Shown piece by piece: positions 18,784 to 30,300 of a stretch of DNA of 64,000 bases (its first letter is position 1; every line of letters begins with the position of its first letter). The position numbers and the translations under genes are program-made. Origin of the DNA: Bombyx mori. Taxonomy: Eukaryota > Arthropoda > Insecta > Lepidoptera > Bombycidae. The notes beneath the pieces were generated by a model. That model saw only the letters and a list, made by a program, of their open reading frames with translations, searched no databases and was not told the origin of the DNA. The stretch covers positions 13,021,501 through 13,085,500 of the forward strand of contig NC_085112.1 in NCBI RefSeq assembly GCF_030269925.1. Reading direction: 5' to 3'.

Positions 18784-21733
18784 ATGGTACCAGCTGTTGG
18801 AATAGATCTGGGAACAACATATTCCTGCGTGGGAATCTTCCAGCACAGCAAAGTGGAAATCATAGCTAACGACCAAGGTAACAGAACAACACCATCTTAC
18901 GTCGCTTTTACTGAGACAGAGAGATTAATTGGAGATCCTGCGAAGAACCAGGTACCTAGAGTATATCTCACCAACCACTATTACTACTGCTTTAACGATA
19001 AGTATGATCTAAATGTAATAATAAGTTTAAATATCGTGCAGGTGGCGATGAACCCAAAGAACACAGTTTTTGATGCTAAACGCCTCATCGGACGTAAATT
19101 CGGTGATCCAAAAGTACAACAAGACATAAAGCATTGGCCTTTTCAAGTTATTTCGGAAGGTGGTGAACCAAAAATTGTCGTCGAATATAAAGGGGATACA
19201 AGGAAATTCGCTCCTGAAGAGATATCTTCAATGGTTTTAACGAAAATGAAAGAAATTGCTGAAAAGTTTCTGGGTGGCGTCGTAAATGATGCAGTCATCA
19301 CTGTACCGGCTTATTTTAATGATTCTCAGCGTCAAGCTACAAAAGATGCCGGTGTTATCGCTGGCTTAAACGTTCTTAGAATCATCAACGAGCCAACAGC
19401 AGCAGCTCTAGCCTATGGACTGGACAAAAATTTAAAAGGTGAAAGAAATGTTTTGATATTTGACCTTGGCGGAGGGACTTTTGATGTTTCAGTACTTCAA
19501 ATATCTGAAGGATCTCTATTTGAAGTAAAATCAACAGCTGGAGACACACATTTGGGTGGTGAAGACTTTGATAGCCGAATGGTAGATCATTTTTGTCAAG
19601 AGTTTGAAAAGAAATACAAAAGAAAAATTAAAGAAAATCCTAAAGCTTTAAGAAGACTTCGTACCGCTTGCGAAAGATGTAAAAGAACATTATCTTCAAG
19701 TACTGAAGCCAGTATAGAAATAGATGCATTACACGATGGTATAGATTTCTATTCTAAACTGTCAAGGGCTCGCTTTGAAGATTTATGTTCGGACTTGTTC
19801 AGACAAACTCTTGAACCAGTCGAACAAGCCCTAAAAGATGCAGGATTCAATACAAGAGAAATACACGATGTTGTCATGGTGGGAGGCTCTACTAGAATAC
19901 CAAAAATCCAACGATTATTGCAGGTACACACGAATGCATTCTGCTTTAATGACTTGCAATTCCTCAAGAATACATAAAAAACAAATTAAATAATTTTCTT
20001 GCAGGATTTCTTTGGTGGTAAAACGCTAAATATGTCCATCAATCCAGACGAAGCTGTAGCGTACGGAGCCGCAGTGCAAGCAGCCATTCTCACTGGTAGC
20101 AAAGACACACGTATTCAGGATGTGCTCCTTGTTGATGTGATCCCATTGTCTCTCGGTATTGAGACTGCTGGGGGTGTCATGACACGCTTGGTAGACAGGA
20201 ACTCAACGATACCTACCACACAGAAGAAAATTTTCACCACATACGCTGATAACCAACCTGCTGTGACTATTCGGGTTATTTCCATTAACACATTCTCCGT
20301 TCGTCACTATCAAAACGAAACGACCGACTTAATGTACTTTCCTTTGTAGATTTACGAAGGGGAACGTGTTCTGACCAAAGATAACAACCTTTTGGGTACA
20401 TTTAATTTGTCTGGAATACCACCAGCTCCAAGAGGAGTACCACAAATAGAGGTGAATAATGTCTTACTATAAGATTGTGTGAAATTTTCAACTGTAAACT
20501 ACAGTCTTATACCATTTATGGCAGAAGTATACCACGGTCGATATGTATACGGTGGATGTCAGTTAAGATGGGAATTACTATGCTGCCTAATTCCGCAGAA
20601 ATACAATGATCGATTTGAAATGTAGGGATGCTGCTACTTAAATTCAATTGAGAGTCCGACCCCATATATCACTAGCAAGTTATTTATTTCAATTTCGGCT
20701 TGTACCAGGTAACTTTCGATGTAGATGCCAATGGCATCCTCAATGTTAGCGCTGAAGATAGAAGCACTGGTCGTTCGGAGAACATTACAATTTCAAATGA
20801 CAAGGGCCGTCTTAGTAAACAGGACATTGAAAATATGCTTAGAGACGCGGAGAAGTTTAAAGCCGAGGATGAAGCTATAAAAAAGGGAGTTGAATCGAGA
20901 AACCGACTAGAGGGATACCTTTTTGGATGTAAAGCAGTAAGTAGTTTGAGACTACCTTGGCCTAATAGTAATAGGTAAGACACTCGGTGTACTTTGGCAG
21001 AACACATTTATTATCTGACATTGTTATGTACAAATATGTACTGGTATTGATTTGCATACAAATTATAGGAACTTACATATAAGTTGTATGTTTGTTTCAA
21101 AGATTGTTTCTAGGCTAGGGTCGATTCTCGGTTTCACCATTTTTTTTAAAATCTTATATTTTCTGTGAGTTTGTTTGTTCGCGATCTATAAATTCGCCAA
21201 TGATTATAATTTTTTTTTTTCTTGTCATGGGCTGCTCCTTTTGTCTGTGCAATAAAATACAAATAACAGTTACTATAATCAAATTTATACCCACAAAAAA
21301 AAACTAGAAAAACAAAGCCAAAAAAGTCTTCACGATTATCAGGCGTGATTTGTAGTACTGACGGTTGCTAGGGTGGGACAGTCAGGGGGTGGCACCATTC
21401 GCATTGTGATATACATGGGCTCCGATAAGCGTTTGCCGCAGGCCGTGAGCTCGGACATCCATTTGTCCTGTTTTAAAAAAAACCATTTGATAGGCAGTCG
21501 AAAACGCCGGTGAGAGACTGACAGAAACCGAAAAGAACGCAGTTATAACAGAATGCAGTGCCCAGCTGCGATGGCTGGAAGCCAATCCTGACGCGCCAGA
21601 AGCACAAACCGAGCAACGCCTCAAGGACGCCCAGAGAGTCTGCCAACCGGTGATGATGAAACTCCATGGAGCTGGAGGAGCCGGCGCTAGACCTGCTACT
21701 TCTGATGGACCGAGGGTTGAAGAAGTTAATTAA
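18784..21733 (+). CDS. Cytosolic HSP70-family chaperone, six exons, C-terminus EEVN
   Basis: ATP-dependent chaperone with an N-terminal nucleotide-binding domain and C-terminal peptide-binding domain. Exons: 18784-18951, 19042-19923, 20005-20274, 20350-20451, 20709-20936 and 21494-21733, giving 629 residues, close to the usual 640. The three family signatures are present: [12 protein letters not shown] (from residue 6), [12 protein letters not shown] (195-206) and [12 protein letters not shown] (333-344). There is no signal peptide, KDEL or mitochondrial leader, so it is cytosolic/nuclear. The last four residues are EEVN, where cytosolic HSP70s normally have EEVD for TPR co-chaperone docking. 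The lid segment is diverged ([14 protein letters not shown]) and no GGMP repeats are seen. Five short introns argue for a constitutive or tissue-restricted cognate rather than the intron-less heat-inducible type. The first intron is 90 nt with no in-frame stop. No clear heat-shock elements: 18131-18752 is LINE sequence. Confidence 0.92.
21370..21470 (+). mobile_element. Very diverged Bm1-like 3' piece in HSP70 intron 5
   Basis: ATGGGCTCCGATAAGCG and GGCCGTGAGCTCGGACATCC echo the Bm1 3' half. It ends about 20 bp before the last HSP70 exon. Confidence 0.4.
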
Positions 21734-22922
21734 CCGTTGCTATACTCAAAATCGATATTTGAGACTGCCAAGAAACTTACTCACTAATATAATCACGCAG
21801 TGAAGTTCACGTTAGGCACATTCAAAAACTTGAACACAATCTAATTAGGCTTAATAGTAAGATGCCCTACCCAAATCATTGGGTTAAACATCAATACAGC
21901 TAATATAGGTAAATTCAGAAACTATTCGCCTCCGGAAAGGGGTGTGACTTGTGGAATAGGATTAATGCGAGAAAATTCGTTTTTCCGAAATAGGATCGTC
22001 ATCAAACCCCATGTGCCCCAGTGTTTATTTTTAAACCCAATTCACTAATAACTAAAGCAGTTGCTGCCTCAGTGCTGTTTCTACGCCAATGCAACCAATA
22101 TATAATCACTCATATACGTATTTATAATTTTTAGAATTATTTTCAACTTGTACTATTTTCTCCGAAACACGTGTCATCCTAATTTGAAAAACGACATTAA
22201 CATACCATTTTTTAAGCCTGGAATAAATAATCGTTATTATTTTCTGTGACGCTCACGCCCCTGTGACTCTCGCTAAATGAATGAAAATAATATTTCTTGA
22301 AACTACTTGCACGCCATCTATCGTACGTTGACGGTACTATGACAGAAACTTTGGAGTATCAACAACTGTCCCAAGTTTCTTAACAATCGAATGGTTGTCG
22401 GAGCCAAACATTTCAATAGATAAACGCCGAAACCTACTTTGAGACATGAGGTCTGAATCTCAATTCTATTCAAAGACTAATACCGTTCAAACGGAAACAA
22501 TTTGCGGCAGACACAGGAAATTACACAGCTTTATCAGTAGTTGAAAATTTTTGAGCATTTGACACAGCAATATTTGACTAGTCCTAAAAGAAAATTTGAA
22601 GTCGAATGGTTTTATAGGGTCAAAATACGTATTTCTACTAACTAAACTAATGCAAAAAGTCGATAGACTACTGCTACGCTACTACTACACACGACTACTA
22701 ATAAACTGAAGGGTAGAATAAACAAAAACAAGTATCATAAAATCATTTAATACAAAAATAGTATAACAACCACAAATGGGATCATTGTCATTTTGGTGTC
22801 CTACGTCTTGTTCGTTCATTTTGTGCAATCTATAGCGAACTATTTAGGGTGCAGGGGAATCCCTCGTAGGCGAAACGATCAAATTTCATAAAGGCGATCT
22901 TTAATTCATGATACGTTATTCT
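21734..22922. other. HSP70 downstream intergenic DNA
   Basis: No clear AATAAA directly after the stop; AATAAATAATCG occurs at about 22223. No coding signal. Confidence 0.5.
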
Positions 22923-23095
22923 CGCCTATTTCAGCCGTGAAGCAGTAATGTGTTTCGGTTTGAAGGGTGGGGCAGCCGTTGTAACTATCTCAAGGTGCGT
23001 TGCGCATTTACGTTGTAGATGTCTATGGGCTCCAGTTACCACTTAACACCAGGTGGGCTGTGAGCTCGTCCACTCATCTAAACAATAAAAAAAAA
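22923..23095 (+). mobile_element. Bm1 SINE, 5'-truncated
   Basis: CGCCTATTTCAGCCGTGAAG to CATCTAAACAATAAAAAAAA. Confidence 0.9.
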
Positions 23096-24470
23096 TCGTA
23101 TATCCGCTATTTAAGGCACACAAAACATTTGATTGTACCTAACTAAATAAACGCTATTTATTGCGTAAACTATCTCACGGCCCATCTGGCGTTCTATGCG
23201 GAGCCTCATCAGAGCGTGGCTGCTGTCGCCCAACTTGAGACATGAGGTCCAAGTCTCGGTTGTATAACGGCAGAAATTTCGCACCATTCCGGTGATGACA
23301 ACTAGTTGATGGCACACCACCTACCAGTTCAGCCATCAGACCATCGTATAGCAGCGAGACCGTTGAATCGTTATGCCCTGAATCCCAAACACTGGTAACA
23401 TTGTTCTTTTTCTAGAGCGTCTCGAGAGGAATCCCCACCCCCTCCCCTCCCCCTTTCCCCCCACACATCCTTTATTACGAATTTACGAATAATAAGTATA
23501 ATTTCTTACTTTGATATATTTTCTTACATTTAAATCTAATATTTTGTGGTTTACAAAGCGTTTATTATGAGTAAATGACTTTTGTGTTATATAAATTAAA
23601 AATCTCTAAGACTGCGTTAAGACGCTGTTTGCAAGGAAATTATTATAACGTTTCTCTACTAGACCGTGTGCGACTTACTAGTTACTATTGCTCCTTATAA
23701 AATTAAAAAGTATTTTGTAATGAATACTGGAGTGCATATGTCGGATCGAAACTTTAGCTGCCTACAAAAATTCGCTAGAGGCGCTGTCTGCATTGTTTCA
23801 TTATCTGTGCGTATTTTTATTTATTATTTTGAGTTTGCATTTTATATTAACAAAATGTACTTATTAAACAAGAATAAAGCTTACAACATCAACTTAACGT
23901 TAACAGTTTGGATTTAATTTATAAAACATTTGACTAACTAGGTATTTTGAATTTAACAATACAGAGTCGGTGAGTATACCATCATTGCTAAAATTTGTGC
24001 GCCGTCCTCAAAGAATTTAATAAATCAATAAGAAGCTACATCAATACGCAAATAAAAAAATCTTATATAAAAAAACGAGTATATTTTCTCATATGGTAAC
24101 TTTTTACGAATACTTCCTAAACATTAATCAAATAACCCGAAGGTGATAAAATAAACTGTCTATTCGCACCATGGCTTCATCGTTAGTCTTTTTAATTATA
24201 TAAAGTAATTCTCAATCATTGATCTGTACTCATAATAAAGTATTTACTTTACGAACGAATAAAAAATTGTACGTAATATTCAGTGTTATCTGCAACGTTA
24301 CGTTATTAGGAATCGATAAGTGGTTTGATAACTACCCTACTTTAACACTTTTACGACGACTCTGTTTTGGTCTAGAAGTGGGAACGCGCGACCACCTTGC
24401 GTTATGTGGTCACTGGACAACATTCATGTCACAACGAGCCAAGTCTCTATTGTAATAACGACTACGACTT

Positions 24471-25093
24471 CAGTGTGCTTAGTGCGAGTTTTTTAACGTT
24501 CTCGATAGCGTAAAAGTCAACTCAAATTTGTATGGTTTTTTTTTCTTTTTTTTCATTAGATGGGTGGACGAGCTCACAGTCCATCTGGTGTTAAGTGGTT
24601 ACTGGAGTCCATAGACATCTACAACGTAAATACGCCACCCACCTTGAGATATAAGTTTTAAGGTCTCAGTATAGTTACAACGGCTGCCCCACCCTTCAAA
24701 CCGAAAAGCATTATTGCTTCACGGCAAAAATAGGCAGGGCGGTGGTACCTACCCGTGCGGACACAGAAGAGGTCCTACCACCAGTAATTACGCAAATTAT
24801 AGTTTGGCGGGTTTGATTTTTACTACACGATGTTATTCCTTAGCCGTGGTGGTCAATCGTGAACATTTGTTAAGTACGTATTTCATTAGAAAAATTGATA
24901 CCCGCCTGCGGGATTCGAACACTGGTGCATCGCTACACACGAATGCACCGGACGTCTTATCCTTTGGGCCACGATGACTTCAGTTGGAACGTTTGCCTAC
25001 GTTTGCCGCTAGGGGCGCTGTTCCAGCTGCACACAAAAATGAGTAAACTTTTACGCTATCGTTAACGTTAAAAAACTCGCACTAGGCACACTG
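24471..25093. mobile_element. MITE with 47-bp terminal inverted repeats, split by a Bm1
   Basis: TIRs at 24471-24517 and 25047-25093 match except for a few bases (start CAGTGTGC(T/C)TAGTGCGAG; inner end ..GATAGCGTAAAAGT). Between them lie about 140 bp of element plus a full minus-strand Bm1 (about 24541-24978). No transposase is present. A clear target-site duplication is not seen. Confidence 0.85.
24541..24978 (-). mobile_element. Bm1 SINE, full length, inside a MITE
   Basis: From the T run to CCTTTGGGCCACGATGACTT. It is bounded on both sides by the MITE at 24471-25093, so it inserted later than that element. Confidence 0.92.
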
Positions 25094-26860
25094 ACTAAGA
25101 CGTATTGACTGTTGAACTAGGCAGAATGGTGATGAGTTCCGGTGCGTGACGAGACGTTCCACCGCGTATAAACTACAAGTGAACCTCGGTAGGCACGTTC
25201 CTACAAGGCCTCGTGTTGTACGATTATGTGACCAATCTCGAAGTGCGATCACGTAGTTTGTAACTAATTAAGCCATAAAAACATCGTTGCTGCAACTATT
25301 CATATTTCATTTGAATTTTTTATACGAAATTACACCTTATCCCCCTAGTATTAGAATTCATTGGACAAACATACAAAATGCACCGAAAACAAAAAATCTA
25401 TAAGAAACCCGCCTCTAAATAAAACCCTGTGCTGTAAATAACGTCTTACACTTAAAATAATCACAGATATGCCCGCTAAATAAATTAATTAAATTTAAAT
25501 TATATATTATATTTTATATATTTTTTACTAATCACCTTACTACCAATACTAAATAATTAAAACTAAGATGTTTGTTCATTAATTTTCTAGCTTCATCATT
25601 ATATAGTTAGTCGCGAGGCAGTAACATCCAGTTGATCTGCCTGGCTACTTCTCCGGCAACACCGTCCGCGTGGTGTTGTTTGTCAGATGTCGCCAGTCAA
25701 TTTCGTTTAGAACCAATTGACATTCGGCTTTTGAGTTATTTTAGTTTCGACACACAACAGAGGATAATAAAGCAATTGTGGTCGATAATCCTAATTGAAA
25801 TCATGAAATCGAATATTTTCAAATTGACTCTCATATCTTTGTTTTTTTCTTTTAAGGGATTTTATGACCTGGTAACTGAAACCTTTAAGTCATGTCTTAT
25901 TTTAATTAATATTCATATTTTTATGGGAAAATTATATTATGGAGTGAAATGAAATGAAGATGATTAATTTGAGACATTAATCAACTGGGATGAAATTAAA
26001 TGAAATGAAATGAGATGATACGGGATGAAATATAATCTCAGTAAAATGGTGGTCATTTACTAAGATTTTTTCAGTGGACTTTTTGGAGGATCCTGAGAAG
26101 CTACGTCCAGCGGCTTTGTTTCATTTTCCCACGTTTGTGCACTTTCACAGATATTAAACAGTTAATAAACCACCATTATTACACATTTAAACCTGAAGAA
26201 ACACTAAATAGACAAAATAAAACAAATCACACAACTTCACTCCTCGCGTTCCCGCCAAAAAGTATCTTTGATTGTTTCTCACAATGTGTTGTTATCTTTT
26301 AAATTCCCCATAACTTTAGGGATTTTTTTTCCCTACAAACTTACTAATAAATTTCTACAAATTTTCCATGTTTTTCAATAGAAATCGACAATTACATTAT
26401 ATCATTGACACGAAAGGCGGTTTGACAGTCGGATCGTGGCTGGCGAACACGTTTAATAACTCTAATTGATAAATCATTCGTTCTTCTCAATCTTAATAGA
26501 ATATGTGTTGTAATTGTACTAAGCGCGTATTCTTCACAAGCTCTTCAACATTTTCTCTATGAAAGCACCTTGAATTTGATCGGCCCTGAAAATTTTAAAA
26601 TGCTTTTATAATTTGACCGGAGCTTTTCCACACCCTGTATAATATATTGTATAGACATACGTATTATATATTATATTTATACTATATTTCCACTGAAAAA
26701 CTATTCGAAGTAAGTCTTTTGTGATAAGCAAGCTTAAGCAGCGCTTAAAAGAGATTAAGAGAAAATATTTTTGAAGTGAAACTTCCTTATCGGCGTTGGA
26801 AAAAAATTTACCGTCACGTTTTTCGGTTACGCGTCACATTTTTCCGTTACGCGCCATCTG
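25094..26860. other. Intergenic, mostly unique AT-rich DNA
   Basis: Contains a GAAAT-rich low-complexity tract at about 25945-26030. No gene recognised on either strand. If the TMEM135-like gene has a further exon it could lie here. Confidence 0.5.
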
Positions 26861-26980
26861 TTTTGTATTCATGTCTATGATAATAAAATCCTTTTGTTTA
26901 AACTTTATCTAATTTAACTTTTTTGTATTCATGTCTATGATAATAAAATCCTTTTGTTTAAACTTTATCTAATTTAACTT
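26861..26980. repeat. Two exact tandem copies of a 60-bp unit
   Basis: 26861-26920 and 26921-26980 are identical (start TTTTGTATTCATGTCTATG). Identity indicates a recent duplication, or an assembly artefact. Confidence 0.97.
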
Positions 26981-27330
26981 TATTTAACCAATTTCTAGAA
27001 AGTTGCATGTAGATCATTTTTCGAAAAATAAGGCCATAAATAAGTTTCACTTCTTACGTGTGTACACTAGTACACGCACACATTTATTTAATTGCCTTTA
27101 TAGGCAGAGGCAAAGGAGCGGCCCATTTGACGGTAAGGGTATACCGATTATTCGACGCCGACAGACTATTACTATTATTCTTATTTGTTGGCTGCTGTTT
27201 TGGAAACTGAAACATAGTCTTGGTGGTAGTGGGCACTGGGTCAATCGTGAATAAAGATGTCGCGAATGAGCTCCCGGCTCAGGGCTGCCTATTATAACAC
27301 AGCAGTTTTAAGCGTAGGCGGATCACAAAC

Positions 27331-30300
27331 TTACTTAGAGCTGGTGACGGTGTGCATCAGGTTGATGATGTACCGGGGGCAGGCGTCCTCGTGCATGACG
27401 CGAGCGTGGAACAACAGCCCCTGACACAAGCAATACAGTATCTCGACCAGCGGCAGGTTCGCCGGTAACATCTCGCGCTGATACGCCCACGACGCCAAGA
27501 TCTGAAATATATTGAATTCAAACGTTCTCGATTACCGATTTGCTTGTTGTCATTTTATGACTGCCTGTAATAGAATGATTATAATTCTATACGAATTTCG
27601 GAAAAGTTATTTTCGGGAAAGAGTTTTAAACGAATGGCAACCCTGTTAAATTTTTTTTCTTTTTTATTGCTTAGATGCACCTGGTGTTAAGTGGTTACTG
27701 GTGCCCATAGACATCTACAACGTAAACGCACCACCCACCTTGAGATGTAAGTTCTAAGGTCTGAGTATCGTTACAACGGCTGCCCCATCCTTCAAACCGA
27801 AACGCATTACTGCTTCACGGCAGAAATAAGCGAGGCGGTGGTCCTACCCGTGCGGATTCACAAGATCCCACTCCCAGTAATTACACAAATTATAATTTTT
27901 GCAGGTTTGATTCTTATTACACGATGTTATTTCTTCACCGTGGAAGTCAATCATGAAGATTTCATAAGTACGTATTTCGTTAGAACACCGGTGCACGGCT
28001 ACATACCAATGCACCGGACGTCTTTTCCTTTAGGCCACGACGACTTCAAAGATTCATTTCGCTTGGATGGATAATATGGATGTCAGGCCTTGTGCCGCTA
28101 ATGAATACGTACTTGCAGGGAGGACGTGATCGGGGCCAACGCGATCGGCGTGGAGGGGGCCGCCCTGAACGCGGCGCCGGCGAGGAGGCCCGCGGGCAAC
28201 GCGTAAGAAGCGCTGTCCCTGCCATACGCTCGACACAGTGCACAAACCACCAGCTATAAAACAACATAAAAACATAAATTAATCAATCCACGCACGCACG
28301 CACTCACGCACGCACGCACGCACGCACACACACGCGCGCATAATGACACTAGACCGCAGCATCTGTTCACGATTTAACCTAACCTAATCTATCTTAAGAA
28401 GGAGGGGGGAGCCTGGATATCACTAATACAGGTCTTTGAACCTAGTACAGGCTTCAGCTCTTTCAAACGCTTGCAAAATAAACTATAAGGTTAATTTCCA
28501 TTTGTATTTGTACTGTACTTTTAAAAGAGAAATAAATAAATTATTATTATTATTATGGTTCTATTGTCAAAGACTTTACTTCTTTAATCACAGATTTCGC
28601 TAAGGCTACACACACTATAGACAAATAATATTAAAGAAATCAATATTAATCTAGTCTCAAGTTGACCACAGTTTTCTTGGTAGCGGAGAAGTACGGTGTT
28701 ATGAAATTTTAAAATATAATAAAAAAAAGGGAAATTAAAAGTTAAAATTAGTTTTTATTTTGTCAACAACTCGCGATAACCGAAGAGGATATAGACGCAA
28801 CTATGAAAACTAGTGGTCCCGCAGTAATCGAAATTCAATTATAATTAATTGAAATTATAAGTTTCAACATTATTAAGATTCTATTGTCAAATTATATAAT
28901 CACAGATTTCGCCAAGACCACACTTTAGGCAAAAATTAATAAAGACAAACAATATTTAATCTATTCTCAATTTGACCACAGACTTTAAGCAATATGAAAA
29001 GTTTGACAATAAAGAAATAGTATGCATGCGTGTGTATGTCAAATACATAGTAGTGTGTAATGTTTTTTTCTGGATTTATTGCATTTTTTATGCATAATTT
29101 TTTTAAAACATGAGCATTTTGCATTTCTTCTCTATATATCTATCTCTATCTCTCTATCTCTATAAGTATGGGAAATTTCATACTCCTCCGTCCGCGCAAT
29201 TTTCGTAAAAAGGGATACAATATTTTTGCTTCACGTATTAATATATAGATTAACTTACCCTATATATTCCTATGTAGCCTCCGAAGAAAATTCCCAGTCT
29301 CAAATGGGCCAGTCTTAGGGACTTCAACGCTTTCATCGGAGTCAGGATTTTAGGTATTACTGCACGGAGCATGGTCATCGCGCAACCCACGCCGAAAAGT
29401 TTTAAAGTACCCTACAATACAAAAAAAAAAAACTACTTTAAGCATAACGAAGAAACATCATACCGGATATACGCAATGAAAATTTTCCGTTTGAAAATAT
29501 GCTTTATTTTATACGCAACAGAGGAAACATTAAAATAAATCGATATTTAGAAACGATAATCGATAAAACTTGACAGAAAATAACAAGGTAACGAAATCGG
29601 ATGACTTATACAACTAGACTGGGACTATTTTGGGAAGTTGACATAATATGTTGCTCGGTCACCAAGCACGCTATCCACCAGAAAATAAGTCACGCAAATA
29701 AGTATGGACCGGACGGATAATTCCTTTCGGTTAGAAATTCTCGCCGACACGATATAACCATTCTTAGTTTTTTTGTTGTTGCTTAGTTGAGTGGACGAGC
29801 TCACAGCCCACCTGGTGTTAAGTGGTTACTGGAGCCCATAGACAGCTACAACGTAAATGCGCCACCCACCTTGAGATATCAGTTCTAAGGTCTCAGTATA
29901 GTTATAACGGCTGCCCCACCCTTCAAACCGAAACGCATTACTGCTTTACGGCAGAAATAAGCAGGCAAATTAGTTGGGAGAAAGTGCTAACGGGTAGGTA
30001 GGCGAATAGCAATGTCTCATTATTTTGCACAATGCACGATTTATTTACTTACTGAATACGGAATACCTTTAATATATAATTCAGACAAGGACCCCTGTGC
30101 GGGCAGGCAGGGCTTCGGCCTTCCACGCCACCGACTGGCTGGCCAGTTTCCTTGGAAACACGTGGCGGTGTGAAAAACCTGCAAATACCAAGAGAATGTG
30201 CTAGCTTTAACCAATTATTCTAGATTTGTTACCGGAGTTTATATATATTACAACGCCCTATTTAGAGAACCACCGTCAGCATCTGATGATGGCCACACTT

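Noticed and set aside
18952..19041. 30-residue insertion in HSP70
   Set aside because: The block has GT...AG ends and interrupts the invariant NQVAMNP stretch, so it is an intron.
28046..28275. Two overlapping minus-strand frames rich in Arg/Pro
   Set aside because: They are the wrong frames of the TMEM135-like exon at 28113-28253.
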